Assembly: GCF_020149935.1 (NCBI RefSeq)
Contig: NZ_CP083757.1
Coordinates: 3,869,501-3,933,500, forward strand
Direction of reading: 5' to 3'
Origin: Marinilongibacter aquaticus
GTDB lineage: Bacteria; Bacteroidota; Bacteroidia; Cytophagales; Spirosomataceae
DNA: 64,000 bases
Position 1 is the first letter of the stretch; each line of letters opens with the position of its first letter. The position numbers were made by a program, and so were the translations under genes. Of the stretch, positions 51,704 to 62,175 are shown one piece after another. The notes below the pieces were generated by a model. The model was given only the letters and a program-made list of their open reading frames with translations. It was not told the origin of the DNA and ran no database searches.

Positions 51704-53721
51704 ACAAACTACAACAGGAAAGCAGTCCGTATCTCAAACAACACGAAAACAACCCTGTAGATTGGTACCCTTGGGGAGAGGAGGCTTTGCAGAAAGCCAG
51801 AGAGGAAAGCAAACCAATTTTGGTGAGTATCGGCTATTCATCTTGTCATTGGTGCCATGTGATGGCCCACGAAAGTTTTGAAAATGAGCGTTTGGCTCAA
51901 ATCATGAATCGGTATTTTGTCAACATTAAGGTCGACAGAGAAGAGCGACCGGATGTGGACGCCTTGTATATGGATGCCCTTCAGAATATGGGTTTAAGGG
52001 GCGGCTGGCCTTTAAATGTATTTTTGATGCCCGATGCCAAACCTTTCTATGGCGGCACGTATTTCCCGCCAAAACAGTGGGAACAGATATTGCTCGGTAT
52101 TCAGAACGCCTTTGAAAACGATAGACAAAAATTGCAGCAATCGGCCGAGGCCTTTGCCCATTCTTTAAATGCCAAAGAATCGGAAAAGATTAAGATTTTT
52201 GAGTTAAATGCAGAAGAAGCGAAGGCCTGGGACCAAGAAGAACTTGAAAATATGCTTTTGCATTTGAAAAATACCTTCGATTTCGAAGAGGGTGGTTTTC
52301 AAGGGGCTCCGAAATTTCCCATGCCCAATATTTGGGATTTTCTGCTTTCGGCGGTTTCGAAATTTCAGGATGAAGAGCTCGAACAGCATATTCGATTCAC
52401 ATTGGACAGGATTGTACTTGGCGGGATTTTTGATCATGTAGGCGGCGGATGGACGCGTTACAGTACCGATTCGATGTGGAAAGTGCCGCATTTCGAAAAA
52501 ATGCTGTACGACAACGCCCAACTGCTCGGGACCTACGCCGAGGCGTATCGTTTCTTCAAACAAGAAAACCTGCATCCAGAAAGTCAGTTTTTGTACAAAT
52601 GGGCGATTGAGAAAACATTGGCTTGGCTGAGGCAAGAAATGAAAAGTGAGCGAGGTGCTTATTATGCGGCTTTGGATGCGGACTCGGAAGGTGTAGAGGG
52701 CAAATATTATATCTGGACAGCCGATGAATTGCATAGTCTTTTGGGCGAAAGTTTTGAAGATTTTGCGGATTTGTATGCGATTTCGACATTGGGAAATTGG
52801 GAGCACGGGCAAAATGTCTTGCATCTTGAAGTTCAACCCGATACGGAAAAGTGGGCGTGGCTGACGACAGCTTGGGACTCGCTGAAAATCGCTCGTGACC
52901 AAAGGCCGCGGCCGGGTTTGGATAACAAATTGATTTGTTCTTGGAATGGACTGTTGCTTTCGGGTTTGGTGAAAGTGGCTACGGTTTTTGAAGACGGGGC
53001 GAGTTCAAATATGGCGAAAAATTTGGCTGAGTATTGCGTACAGCTGTTTGGCGTAAACGACGAAACGGGGCAGCTCAGGCATTTGAGTACAGCAGGTGTT
53101 TTTGGCTTTTTGGATGATTATGCCATTCAGATTCAGGCCTTTTGTGATTTGTACCAATTGACATTCGAAGCGAAATGGTTGACTGCCGCGGAGTCGATGG
53201 GAGATTATGTAATGACGCATTTTTACGATGAAACGGAGGGGCTTTACTTTTTCACCGACGATATGGCCGAGGAATTGATCGCCCGCAAAAAGGAGATTTT
53301 CGACAATGTCATTCCGGCATCCAATTCGATGCTGGCCCACGCTTTCTATGATTTGGGTCGTTTGTTGGGCAATCGGAAATTTATGGAAAGTGCCGTGGCG
53401 ATGTTTGCCAAAGTACGGAAAATCGTACAGAGTGAACCACGGTTTATGGCCAATTGGGCCCGCTTGGGCAACAAAATCGATTCGCACATACCCGAAGTGG
53501 TGATTGCGGGGCCAAAGTACATGGAATTCAAAAAGGAAATCGGGCAAAAGTGTGGGCGTCCCGTCTATTTTGTAGGATCTGCCGAAGAATCTGAACTCGA
53601 ATTGCTTCAAGGTCGTTTTCAAAATGATGGCAAAACGTATATCTATGTTTGCCAAGATTTTACATGCCAATTGCCGGTAGACAGTCCGGAAAAAGCCCTT
53701 GCACTTATCCATGATCTATAA
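51700..53721 (+). CDS. YyaL-like thioredoxin-domain protein (DUF255)
   Basis: A 673-residue protein with an N-terminal DUF255 thioredoxin-like domain (about 1-165; [19 protein letters not shown], Cys49 and Cys52 in SSCHWCHVM) and a long C-terminal alpha/alpha barrel like N-acylglucosamine 2-epimerase (about 200-620). The family (YyaL, human SPATA20) is widespread with uncertain function. The start is TTG 51700, overlapping the previous stop (TTGA), and matches the family N terminus exactly. There is no signal peptide, so it is cytoplasmic. Confidence 0.88.
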   Translation: MNKLQQESSPYLKQHENNPVDWYPWGEEALQKAREESKPILVSIGYSSCHWCHVMAHESFENERLAQIMNRYFVNIKVDREERPDVDALYMDALQNMGLRGGWPLNVFLMPDAKPFYGGTYFPPKQWEQILLGIQNAFENDRQKLQQSAEAFAHSLNAKESEKIKIFELNAEEAKAWDQEELENMLLHLKNTFDFEEGGFQGAPKFPMPNIWDFLLSAVSKFQDEELEQHIRFTLDRIVLGGIFDHVGGGWTRYSTDSMWKVPHFEKMLYDNAQLLGTYAEAYRFFKQENLHPESQFLYKWAIEKTLAWLRQEMKSERGAYYAALDADSEGVEGKYYIWTADELHSLLGESFEDFADLYAISTLGNWEHGQNVLHLEVQPDTEKWAWLTTAWDSLKIARDQRPRPGLDNKLICSWNGLLLSGLVKVATVFEDGASSNMAKNLAEYCVQLFGVNDETGQLRHLSTAGVFGFLDDYAIQIQAFCDLYQLTFEAKWLTAAESMGDYVMTHFYDETEGLYFFTDDMAEELIARKKEIFDNVIPASNSMLAHAFYDLGRLLGNRKFMESAVAMFAKVRKIVQSEPRFMANWARLGNKIDSHIPEVVIAGPKYMEFKKEIGQKCGRPVYFVGSAEESELELLQGRFQNDGKTYIYVCQDFTCQLPVDSPEKALALIHDL

Positions 53722-54376
53722 AATTCATCCATTATCCGAATCTGCCATTACTGTTTATTTCGAACAAAAAGTAAGTGAAGAGATAAACAATCAGGTGCTT
53801 TCGGCTAAGAAATGGATTGAAGAAAACCCTTTCGCAGGGCTACTAGAAGTTGTGCCGGCCATTGCTTCTTTCACCGTATTTTACGATTTGCTGGAAGTAA
53901 AAAGACATTGTGAATTTTCTGGCTTGGCTTTCGATTTTGTGAAGGCCTATTTGGAAAATATGCCTTGGCAAAATCTGCCGAATTTCAATCGGGAAGTAGA
54001 GCGAGTGGAGATTCCTGTACGGTACAATGGTCCCGATTTGGAATTGGTAGCCGCACATTGCCAAAAGTCAGTAGAGCAAATTGTCGAAATGCATACTGCA
54101 GCGGTGTATCGGGTGTTTATGATGGGCTTTTTGCCCGGTTTTGCCTATTTGGGTGGGATGAATAAAGCCTTGGCTACTCCCCGAAAAGCCGAACCCCGAT
54201 TGCGTGTGAAAGCGGGCAGCGTAGGCATTGCTGGAGAGCAAACTGGGGTGTACCCGCTCGATAGCCCGGGCGGCTGGCAAATCATCGGAGAGACAGATTT
54301 GAAGCTCTTCGATCCGAATGAAACTGAGCTGAGCTTATTGAAGGCGGGTGATGAGGTTGTATTCAGGGCCGTTTGA
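53711..54376 (+). CDS. pxpB: 5-oxoprolinase subunit PxpB
   Basis: Part of the PxpABC complex that opens 5-oxoproline (pyroglutamate) to glutamate with ATP; formerly called KipI. The 221-residue product has the family segment [16 protein letters not shown], then [21 protein letters not shown] and [14 protein letters not shown] 53711 lies within the end of the YyaL-like gene and fits the family start ([19 protein letters not shown]). pxpC and pxpA follow. Confidence 0.93.
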   Translation: MIYKIHPLSESAITVYFEQKVSEEINNQVLSAKKWIEENPFAGLLEVVPAIASFTVFYDLLEVKRHCEFSGLAFDFVKAYLENMPWQNLPNFNREVERVEIPVRYNGPDLELVAAHCQKSVEQIVEMHTAAVYRVFMMGFLPGFAYLGGMNKALATPRKAEPRLRVKAGSVGIAGEQTGVYPLDSPGGWQIIGETDLKLFDPNETELSLLKAGDEVVFRAV

Positions 54377-54474
54377 ATTTTTATATATTTTTCGTTTGAA
54401 ATTATTATTTTTCCATATACCTTAATCGCAATTTGACGTAGGCTTTTAGAAAACTAACCCACTTTTTACTTCTA

Positions 54475-55437
54475 TTGATTTTTCTCAAATCCGGAATATT
54501 AACCAGTGTGCAAGACCTTGGAAGGCGGGGGTATCAATCGATTGGCCTGAATCCCAATGGGGTGATGGATCACATCTCTATGCGATTGATCAACATACTT
54601 TTAGGGAATGCAGAAAACGAAGCGGTGATAGAGTTTCATTACCCTACACCTATGATTTCGTTCGAAGAGCAAGCCTTGATTGCCATAGGCGGAGCTGATT
54701 TTTCACCAAGCTTGAACAACAAGCCTCTCGAGAATTGGAAGGTGTATGTGGTGGGTCCTGGGGACATGCTGACCTTCGGGAAAAAAGTAAAAGGCGAGCG
54801 AGCCTATTTGTCGGTGAAAGGCGGCTTTAAATTCCCAAAAATTCTCGATTCGAGCAGTACAAACCTTTCCGCAGGTTTTGGAGGGATAAAAATTGCCAAG
54901 GGCTTTTCGGTCGAATTGAAATTGAAAAACGGAACCGTGGTAGAGGCGGCGAATAAAATTAAAATTTCGCCCCGTACGGTCAATGTGGCTTTGCGTCCGT
55001 ATATTAAAATTGAACAAGAGATACGCATCATCGGTGGAGCCGAGCTCGACAGTCTGGATGCGGAAAGTTGTCACCGCATTTTTGGGCAACGTTTTATTGT
55101 GTCTGCACATTCCAATCGGATGGGTTATCGTTTGGAAGGCGATTGTTTGAAACAACAAGACGACTATGCGGATAATATATCTTCTTCGGTTGTTTTTGGA
55201 ACCGTGCAATTGTTGCCCAATGGGCAGCTGGTTATTTTGATGGCCGACCATCAGACTACAGGCGGTTACCCCAAGCTGGGAAGCGTCATTTCAACAGATT
55301 TGCCCATTTTGGCTCAGCTTTCAGTAGGGCAGTATATACGTTTCAGGGAAATATCCATCGATGTGGCCGAACGCATTGTGGAGAAACAGGAAAGGGAAAT
55401 CCGAAAGTTTAAGGCGGCGGTAAAATTCTATGCCTAA
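54475..55437 (+). CDS. pxpC: 5-oxoprolinase subunit PxpC
   Basis: The KipA-type subunit of 5-oxoprolinase. A 320-residue protein with the family start ILTSVQDLGRRGYQSIGLNPNGVMD, then INILLGNAENEAVIEF, IAIGGADFSPSLNNK, and VSAHSNRMGYRLEG. The start is TTG 54475, the only start in the right place. A 98-base AT-rich gap separates it from pxpB and shows no clear box, so the genes may still share a transcript. The last 8 bases overlap pxpA. Confidence 0.93.
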   Translation: MIFLKSGILTSVQDLGRRGYQSIGLNPNGVMDHISMRLINILLGNAENEAVIEFHYPTPMISFEEQALIAIGGADFSPSLNNKPLENWKVYVVGPGDMLTFGKKVKGERAYLSVKGGFKFPKILDSSSTNLSAGFGGIKIAKGFSVELKLKNGTVVEAANKIKISPRTVNVALRPYIKIEQEIRIIGGAELDSLDAESCHRIFGQRFIVSAHSNRMGYRLEGDCLKQQDDYADNISSSVVFGTVQLLPNGQLVILMADHQTTGGYPKLGSVISTDLPILAQLSVGQYIRFREISIDVAERIVEKQEREIRKFKAAVKFYA

Positions 55438-56167
55438 AAAACTCGACTTAAATTGTGATATGGGCGAAAACCCTCAATCTTGGTTTGAGGGAGAAGATAA
55501 GCAGCTGCTCGATTGCATAAATTCAATCAATATATCTTGTGGTTTTCATGCCGGCGATCCTGTCTTGATCAAAGACACTTTACGATTGGCCGCAGAAAAG
55601 AAATTACGCATTGGTGCCCATCCAGGCTTTGATGATCGAGCGAATTTTGGCCGAAAAGCTTGGCCACTTACACCGGATACACTCTTTGATTTGCTAAAGA
55701 AACAATTGACTCCCTTTGTGCGTTGGGCGGAGGAAGCTGGAGCCACCTTACACCATATAAAAGCACATGGGGCATTGTACAATATGTTGTCTGTAAACGA
55801 CGAACTGGCCGAAGCCTATTGCCGATTTGTGCAATCCGCATACCCCAATTGGATTGTGTATTGTTTGCCCAAAAGCAGCACGGCTAAATGGGCCGAAAGG
55901 CTGGGATTGCAGTATTGGTCTGAGGCTTTTGCCGACCGCAGCTATCAAAGCAATGGGCAATTGACTGCACGGAATTTACCCAATGCTTTACTTACTACTC
56001 CCGAAACTGCAATTGAACAGGTAAGGCAGATTGCAGAGAAGGGAACTTTGAGGACAGTAGATGGAGAAGAAATTGAGATGAACGCGGATACAGTGTGTGT
56101 GCATGGCGATGGCCAATATGCACTGGCCATCGCAAGGGGTTTAAAAAGCAGTGGTCTATTCGAGTAG
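55430..56167 (+). CDS. pxpA: 5-oxoprolinase subunit PxpA (LamB/YcsF family)
   Basis: A 245-residue protein with the YcsF signature LDLNCDMGENPQSWFEG, INISCGFHAGDPVLI, RIGAHPGFDDRANFGRK, and LHHIKAHGALYNML. VCVHGDGQYALAIARGL closes it. It completes the B-C-A set needed to hydrolyse pyroglutamate formed by spontaneous glutamine or glutamate cyclisation. The last 12 bases overlap the convergent TolC-type gene. Confidence 0.94.
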   Translation: MPKKLDLNCDMGENPQSWFEGEDKQLLDCINSINISCGFHAGDPVLIKDTLRLAAEKKLRIGAHPGFDDRANFGRKAWPLTPDTLFDLLKKQLTPFVRWAEEAGATLHHIKAHGALYNMLSVNDELAEAYCRFVQSAYPNWIVYCLPKSSTAKWAERLGLQYWSEAFADRSYQSNGQLTARNLPNALLTTPETAIEQVRQIAEKGTLRTVDGEEIEMNADTVCVHGDGQYALAIARGLKSSGLFE

Positions 56168-57475
56168 TGTGCCGCTTAAGCGGAGTAATTCAAGTTCAGA
56201 AATACGTTTGTTGAATTGGGCATTCACCAATCTGTTTAAAGAAAGGTCGAAGCGTTGCTGAGCGTCGTTGAGCTCAAGAATTGTGCTGGAACCCAATTTG
56301 AATTTTTCAAGTGAAATTGTCAGGTTTTCTTCGGCTACCGTTTTATTGGCCTGCTCCAAATCAAGCATTTCACGGTCAGATTCGTATTGATAGAAAGCCG
56401 AAGTGAGGTCGGCTTGAATTTGGTTCAAAAGACTCTCCTTTTGTGTTTCGGCAATTTCCGAATTGATTTTGGCCAATTGGATATCGCGTTGCGTCTTGTG
56501 TCCATTGAAGATCGTCCACGAAGCGGTAAGTCCGGCATTCAAACCGAAACTTTGGTTCAAAGCAAGAAAGCCTGCATTACTTTTGTTGAATGAATAACCA
56601 AAACCCGAATTGAGGGAAATCCGGGGCTTTAGGTAAGACTGTGCTTCTTTTTCATTCAAAAGGTTCATTTCAATTGATTTGTTCAAGACCAAAAGCTCGC
56701 GATTGTACACTTTCGCGTCGTTGAGTAGTTCTTCGAGCACATATTGATTGCTTTCGTTCAATTGCTCATCGGCCACAAATTCGCGATTTGCAGGTGCACC
56801 CAAAAGGTTGTTGAGTTGCACTTTCGCCGTTTTTAAGTTGTTTTTGGCATTGACCAAATCCACTTGCTGAGTAGTGAAATCGGTTTTCGACTGCAAGTAA
56901 TCGAGTTTCGATCCGCGGCCAATTTGCCAACGTTCTTCTGTAATTTTCAAACGTTCTTCATAATACGAAATAATGGTTTCGAGGTATTCTACGGCCTTCT
57001 TTTGACGCAATATCTCGAAATACACCTGCATCAGATTGGCCACGGTATTTTGCACTTCAAGCTTCTTTTGCAAAAGGCTTTGCTGGCCTTGTACCTCAAG
57101 CTTGCTGTAAAGCACTTGCATTCTTTGTCCGTCGTACAGAGTCCAAGTGAGTTGCAGGTTTGTACTGGGTGAAGTAGAATAACCCAATCGGTTGATTTTA
57201 CGTCCATCCAAAAAGACTTGGTTTACTTGGTTCAGATTGCCGCCCACGGAACTGTTCCAACTTAGGGTAGGGGTCATGCCGGCATTGCCTTTGTAAATCT
57301 GGTTTTCGGCAGCTTCAACCTGTTTTTGTGCTACTTGAATCCCGTAATTGTGTTCCAAAGCCTCGCTTATGGCGTTTTGAAGGCTCAGTACCTCTTGAGC
57401 CTGAGCCTTGCAAAACATGAACAAGGCCAGGCAACAAGGAAAGAAAAATCTCATAAAATTTCTGTTTTTAAGCAT
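56156..57475 (-). CDS. TolC family outer membrane efflux protein
   Basis: A 439-residue outer membrane channel with a signal peptide (RFFFPCCLALFMFCKAQAQ). Two outer-membrane-efflux repeats give long coiled-coil helices (for example NAISEALEHNYGIQVAQKQ and NLTISLEKFKLGSSTILEL). It forms the outer part of the efflux system whose pump and adaptor precede it. ATG 57475 overlaps the pump stop by 8 bases (ATGCTTAA); an upstream ATG at 57517 would lie deep in the pump gene. Confidence 0.92.
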   Translation of the reverse strand: MLKNRNFMRFFFPCCLALFMFCKAQAQEVLSLQNAISEALEHNYGIQVAQKQVEAAENQIYKGNAGMTPTLSWNSSVGGNLNQVNQVFLDGRKINRLGYSTSPSTNLQLTWTLYDGQRMQVLYSKLEVQGQQSLLQKKLEVQNTVANLMQVYFEILRQKKAVEYLETIISYYEERLKITEERWQIGRGSKLDYLQSKTDFTTQQVDLVNAKNNLKTAKVQLNNLLGAPANREFVADEQLNESNQYVLEELLNDAKVYNRELLVLNKSIEMNLLNEKEAQSYLKPRISLNSGFGYSFNKSNAGFLALNQSFGLNAGLTASWTIFNGHKTQRDIQLAKINSEIAETQKESLLNQIQADLTSAFYQYESDREMLDLEQANKTVAEENLTISLEKFKLGSSTILELNDAQQRFDLSLNRLVNAQFNKRISELELLRLSGTLLE

Positions 57476-60400
57476 ATTGAGCGGCCATTTCATCAATCTC
57501 ATGCTGGCGTTCAACATCTTTTTTACGACTTAGATAAATGTACATTGCTGGAATTACATACAAGGTGAGGACCAATGAAAGCACCAAACCACCGATTACT
57601 ACAATCCCCATTGATTTTCGGCTTTCTCCGGCAGAGCCAAGGGCCAATGCGATAGGCAAAGCACCCAAACAGGTGGCCAGAGTGGTCATCAAAATAGGAC
57701 GAAGACGCAAGCTTGCAGCACGCAGGGCGGCTTTGGATTTCTTCATGCCCTCTTCTCGCAATTGGTTCGCGAATTCAACTATCAAAATCCCGTTCTTGGT
57801 CACAAGGCCAATGAGCATAATAATACCGATTTGGCTAAAGATGTTCAACGTTTGGTCGAAAAGCCAAAGGGAAAGCACGGCTCCGGCGATGGCCAAAGGT
57901 ACGGTCAGCATAATGATGAACGGATCGATGAAACTTTCGAATTGTGCCGAAAGAATTAGATACACCAGCAAAAGGGCCAACAAGAAAGAGAAAAGCGTAT
58001 TCGAGCTACTCTCTTGGAAATCGCGTGAAGAGCCGGTCAATGTGGTCAAGATGTTTTCATCGTTCAGTTCGTCGCGAATGGAGTTCATGGCATCTATACC
58101 ATCGGCAATTGTTTTTCCGGGAGCAAGGCCTGCAGATATCGTGGCCGACATGTAGCGATCGTAGTGATACAATTGCGGCGGGCTACTTTGTTCCTGCGTA
58201 CGTACGATATTGTCCAATTGGATCAATTCATTCGAATTGTTTTTGACATACATACTTTTCAAATCAATCGGTTCATTTCTGTTTTTACGGTCGAATTGGC
58301 CAATCACTTGATATTGTCTTCCACGCATATTGAAGTAGCTGAAACGTTGTCCAGAAAAGGCCAACTGCATTGTTTGGGCCACATCAGACACGGCCACATC
58401 CATACTTTTCGCTTTTTCACGGTCTATGTTGATGGCCAATTCGGGTTTGCTGAATTGCAAATCCACATCGACAATCGTAAACGTAGGGTCGTTTTGAACC
58501 CTTTCCATGAATTCGGGAAGGTATTCACGCAACTTTTCGAAACCGGGAGCTTGGAGCACATATTGCACAGGAAGTCCACCCCTTTTATTGAGGGCAATGG
58601 TTTGCTGCTCACTCACAAAAACACGACCATTTGATAAGGTAGGCAAGATGCTGCTGAGGTAGTCTGTCCATCTGTGCTGATCCCAAACTCTTTCGTCTTT
58701 TGGTTTTAATGAAACGTAACCAAAACCTGAGTTGGCACTTCCAGAACCGGAAAAACTTGGAGAGGTCACGGTCAGTACGCCTGCGGATTCAGAGACAGAG
58801 TCTTGCACCATTTGGGCGACATCCATCACATAATTGTCCATGTATTCATATGACACTCCCTCTGGGCCTTTCATCGACATGCGGATACGTCCGCGGTCGT
58901 CGAGTGGAGCCAGTTCCGAGTCAATGTTTTTCCCCACAAAAAAGGTCATTCCCAAAGTGAGCACGAGTATAATGACGGCCACGTATCTGTTTTTGAGGAA
59001 AGTGGCCAAGCTACGTTCGTAATTTTGTTCGAGGCTTACGAAGAAGGGTTCTGAGAATTTCCAGAATTTTGTCTTTTTAAGGACTTTGCGGTTCAAGTAT
59101 GCATTCAAAACCGGTGTCAATGTCAAAGAAACAAAGGCTGAAATCAATACGGCACTGGCCAACACGATTCCAAATTCACGGAAAAGTTGTCCCACGAAAC
59201 CTTCCATAAAGATCACGGGCAAGAATACGGCGGCTAGGGTTATTGAAGTAGACAATACGGCGAAAAGGATTTCATTCGAACCTTTTATCGCAGCTTCTAC
59301 GGGATTCATCCCTTCTTCTATCTTTTTGTAAATGTTCTCCGTGACCACAATCCCGTCGTCCACCACCAGACCGGTGGCCAAAACTACCGCCAAAAGCGTC
59401 AGTACGTTGATGGAGAATCCACACAGCCACATGACAAAGAAAGTACCGACCAATGAAACCGGAATGTCGATCAGCGGACGCACGGCCACAATCCAATCAC
59501 GGAAAAAGAGGAAGATGATGATCACCACCAGTGTGATGGCCACAATGATTGTTTCGGCCACTTCTTCCACAGACTGCTTGATGAAAACGGTGTTGTCCAT
59601 GATGGTTTCCATGGTGTAATCATCAGGAATCATCGCCCTTACCTGATCGGCACGAATATGGGCCTCTTCGGCAATGTCGAGGTAGTTGGAGCCCGGTTGC
59701 GGCGTAATGGCAATGCCCACCATGGGCACGCCGTTCCAACGCAAAATGGTTTCTGGGTTTTCTGGGCCAAGTTCGGCGAAGCCTACATCTTTGAAGCGAA
59801 TAATTTGCTCGCCTTCATTACGCACAATCATGTTGTTGAAGTCCTGTTCTGTAACGAACTTCCCTTCGGTTTTTACGGTCAACTCGGTATTGTTTCCTTG
59901 CAGCTTTCCAGAAGGCAATTCCACATTTTCACGATCCAAGGCTTGCTTGATATCCTGCGTGGTCACGCCCTGTGAGGCCATTTTGCTGGGATCCATCCAC
60001 AGACGCATGGCGTAGCGTTTTTGACCCCAAATGCGAACGGAGCTTACCCCTTCAATGGTTTCGAATCGGGGTACAATTACGTTTTCTGCATAATCCGATA
60101 TCTCGAGAATATCTCTTTTGTTGCTTTGCAGCGTGAAAGACATAATGAATTCGGCATCGGCATCGGCTTTGGTCACCGTAGGCAAACCGTCGATGTCGTT
60201 GGGCAATTGCCGTACAGCCTGCGAAACTTTGTCACGCACATCGTTGGCTGCACGCTCCATATCTACACCCAATTTGAACTCAATGGTAATGCGGCTGGAG
60301 CCTTGATTACTCGATGAACTCACCGAACGAATCCCCTCGACGCTATTCAGCACCTTTTCCAAAGGTTCGGTAATTTGCGACTCGATTATATCTGCATTGG

Positions 60401-60560
60401 CACCGGGATAGCTAGTGCGTACCGTCACCACTGGAGGATCGACGGAAGGAAACTCCCTAACACCCAAAAACTGGAAACTGACAAACCCGAAGAGTATAAT
60501 CAGCAGGTTCATCACAATGGCCAGTACTGGCCTTTTGATCGATAATGTTGAAATAGACAT
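57468..60560 (-). CDS. RND efflux transporter permease (AcrB/HAE1 type)
   Basis: A 1030-residue inner membrane pump with 12 helices and two large periplasmic loops. It starts STLSIKRPVLAIVMNLLI, then VREFPSVDPPVVTVRTSYPGA. TM4 carries the proton-relay pair in ATGLVVDDGIVVTENIY. The second half repeats the plan (LLLVYLILSAQFESFIDPF, MLIGLVTKNGILIVEFANQ). Drug or bile-salt export is the usual role; substrate unknown here. It is second in an adaptor-pump-TolC operon on the minus strand, 8 bases after the adaptor. Confidence 0.95.
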   Translation of the reverse strand: MSISTLSIKRPVLAIVMNLLIILFGFVSFQFLGVREFPSVDPPVVTVRTSYPGANADIIESQITEPLEKVLNSVEGIRSVSSSSNQGSSRITIEFKLGVDMERAANDVRDKVSQAVRQLPNDIDGLPTVTKADADAEFIMSFTLQSNKRDILEISDYAENVIVPRFETIEGVSSVRIWGQKRYAMRLWMDPSKMASQGVTTQDIKQALDRENVELPSGKLQGNNTELTVKTEGKFVTEQDFNNMIVRNEGEQIIRFKDVGFAELGPENPETILRWNGVPMVGIAITPQPGSNYLDIAEEAHIRADQVRAMIPDDYTMETIMDNTVFIKQSVEEVAETIIVAITLVVIIIFLFFRDWIVAVRPLIDIPVSLVGTFFVMWLCGFSINVLTLLAVVLATGLVVDDGIVVTENIYKKIEEGMNPVEAAIKGSNEILFAVLSTSITLAAVFLPVIFMEGFVGQLFREFGIVLASAVLISAFVSLTLTPVLNAYLNRKVLKKTKFWKFSEPFFVSLEQNYERSLATFLKNRYVAVIILVLTLGMTFFVGKNIDSELAPLDDRGRIRMSMKGPEGVSYEYMDNYVMDVAQMVQDSVSESAGVLTVTSPSFSGSGSANSGFGYVSLKPKDERVWDQHRWTDYLSSILPTLSNGRVFVSEQQTIALNKRGGLPVQYVLQAPGFEKLREYLPEFMERVQNDPTFTIVDVDLQFSKPELAINIDREKAKSMDVAVSDVAQTMQLAFSGQRFSYFNMRGRQYQVIGQFDRKNRNEPIDLKSMYVKNNSNELIQLDNIVRTQEQSSPPQLYHYDRYMSATISAGLAPGKTIADGIDAMNSIRDELNDENILTTLTGSSRDFQESSSNTLFSFLLALLLVYLILSAQFESFIDPFIIMLTVPLAIAGAVLSLWLFDQTLNIFSQIGIIMLIGLVTKNGILIVEFANQLREEGMKKSKAALRAASLRLRPILMTTLATCLGALPIALALGSAGESRKSMGIVVIGGLVLSLVLTLYVIPAMYIYLSRKKDVERQHEIDEMAAQYA

Positions 60561-60568
60561 AATTTCTT

Positions 60569-61612
60569 CTATTTAATGGCGGTCACTTTCATGCCGGGCT
60601 TTAGGGTCATCAAAGCCGAGTTGATCAAAGAGTCGCCAGGTTGTAAGCCAGAGAGCACCTGTACGTTTTTCTCGTCACGAAGGCCAGTTTCGATCATGGC
60701 CTCCACCACCACACCGTTCTTTTTCAAAAGCACTTTTTTGCCTGCCAAAACAGGAATGATTGATTCAGAAGGTATGGTTACGGATTCTTCACGGTTGAGC
60801 AAAAGGTTCACGTTTACGAACATACCGGGCAATAAACGGCCACCGGGATTGTTTGTGATTGCCCGCACTTTCAATGTTCTCAGCTCTTCGTTGATTTTTG
60901 GGTCTATGGCTACAATCTTCGAACTGTATACTTCTTTCGAGCCGTCGATCATGAATGTCACTTGCTGGCCAAGCTTCACTTGATTCAGGTATTTTTCGGG
61001 GATGGTGAAATCCACTTTTAGCGGATTGGTCTGCACCAAAGTAGTAATTACGGAAGTGGGCGTGATGTAGGCTCCTTCCGAAATGTTTTTCAAACCTATT
61101 CTGCCCGCAAACGGAGCTCTAAGCTCAGTTTTGGCCAATTGTACTTGAAGCAATTCTTTATCGGCAGAAAGGGTTTTTACATTGTTCATCGAAATGTCGT
61201 ACTCTTCTTTGCTGATGGCCTCTATGGCCAAAAGCTTTTTCTGTCTGGCTTCGATCTGCTGGGCGAGGTCTTCTTCCACCTCAATTTTTTTGAGTTGGGC
61301 CAAAATATCGTCGTCTTTGATCTTGGCGATCAATTGACCTTTTTTAACATAAGTGCCTTCCTGTAATTTCAATTGAACCAAAAGTCCAGACACTTCGGGT
61401 TTCAATTCCACTTCTTCGTTGGGGGCCAAAGTACCCGAAGAGCTCACGACCATATCCGATTCGTTGAGCGAGACAGGGATGATTTCGACAGGAAGAGCCC
61501 CTTTTTCTTTGCTTTGCACGCGAGCGGGTACGGCCTCTTCGTCTGACCAAAAGAAAACTTTACCTATTATAAGGAGTGCAATAAGAGAGCCTATGATTAA
61601 TAGTGGCTTCAT
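60569..61612 (-). CDS. RND efflux periplasmic adaptor (membrane fusion protein)
   Basis: A 347-residue adaptor with an N-terminal signal anchor (LLIIGSLIALLIIGKVFFW), a split barrel-sandwich domain (EVELKPEVSGLLVQLKLQEGTYVKKGQLIA and APFAGRIGLKNISEGAYIT, quoted as landmarks), a coiled-coil hairpin (about 110-165) and a C-terminal beta-barrel. It links the pump and the TolC channel in the envelope. It is the first gene of the operon. No exact promoter box is seen in the 400-base AT-rich region upstream. Confidence 0.94.
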   Translation of the reverse strand: MKPLLIIGSLIALLIIGKVFFWSDEEAVPARVQSKEKGALPVEIIPVSLNESDMVVSSSGTLAPNEEVELKPEVSGLLVQLKLQEGTYVKKGQLIAKIKDDDILAQLKKIEVEEDLAQQIEARQKKLLAIEAISKEEYDISMNNVKTLSADKELLQVQLAKTELRAPFAGRIGLKNISEGAYITPTSVITTLVQTNPLKVDFTIPEKYLNQVKLGQQVTFMIDGSKEVYSSKIVAIDPKINEELRTLKVRAITNNPGGRLLPGMFVNVNLLLNREESVTIPSESIIPVLAGKKVLLKKNGVVVEAMIETGLRDEKNVQVLSGLQPGDSLINSALMTLKPGMKVTAIK

Positions 61613-62012
61613 GTGATTGTTTTAAGAGAATGGTTTTTTAAAACACTAAATTAACATGATTGAGACTGGGCCTTTCGCTCCAATGGATGGAGCATAATTA
61701 TGAATAGACCAAATAGAAAGATTTATATACATAAAAATAAGTCAAAAATCTCTCAAATAATACAATTTGCACTTATCCTAGATTTTGTTGAATTGGCGAC
61801 TTTCTGAATTTTATTTGGCTGAGTGTTCATTTTGCCCAAAAAAATTTCACCGCATTCTTTAGGTTTTCTGGCTTTATCCTGAAAGGTAGGAGGGGAATAG
61901 AGGATTGGGCTCTCGAGAATGATAAAGTATTTTGCATTGCTTTAGAAAAGTGTCGTTTTTTTGGCGATAGTTTGTATTTTTGCCCACGAAAAATTAAAAA
62001 AAACAAAGACAG
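61613..62012. other. 400-bp AT-rich intergenic region
   Basis: The gap between the divergent efflux operon and the small membrane protein gene. It should hold the efflux promoter, but no exact TAnnTTTG is seen on that strand. A 6-bp hairpin (GCTCCA/TGGAGC, 61677-61693) is too weak to call. A 66-residue minus-strand frame at 61827-62027 has no coding character. The -7 box of the small gene is at its right end. Confidence 0.6.
61975..61982 (+). promoter_or_regulatory. Candidate -7 box of the small membrane protein gene
   Basis: TATTTTTG is an exact TAnnTTTG match, 30 bases before the ATG at 62013. With the terminator at 62176 it frames a short unit of about 220 bases. Confidence 0.5.
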
Positions 62013-62123
62013 ATGTTCAATTATCAATTTCCTGCTTGGTTGCCAATCTTATTCTTCATCGTGCTTTTGGTTGCGTCGTATTTCATTGGGGCGTGGTTGG
62101 TGAAAAAAGATAGAAATTATTGA
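62013..62123 (+). CDS. 36-residue single-helix membrane protein
   Basis: ATG 62013 opens 36 codons ending TGA. The product starts MFNYQFPAWLP, has one hydrophobic helix of about 20 residues (ILFFIVLLVASYFIGAWLV), and ends in a basic tail KKDRNY, giving a clear topology with the C terminus inside. It has a candidate promoter box and a good terminator, so it looks like an independent transcription unit. I do not recognise the family; small subunits of respiratory complexes have a similar plan. Confidence 0.6.
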   Translation: MFNYQFPAWLPILFFIVLLVASYFIGAWLVKKDRNY

Positions 62124-62175
62124 TTGAATCGGCCTTGGGCTGATGAGCAATTGATTTCGTGAAATTGTGCGAATG

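Noticed and set aside
61677-61693. Short hairpin GCTCCA/TGGAGC as a terminator
   Set aside because: Only 6 bp, no T run, and it lies upstream of divergent genes where no terminator is needed.
61827-62027. 66-residue minus-strand ORF in the 400-bp gap
   Set aside because: No family resemblance, no promoter or start context, and it overlaps the promoter and start of the better supported small membrane gene.
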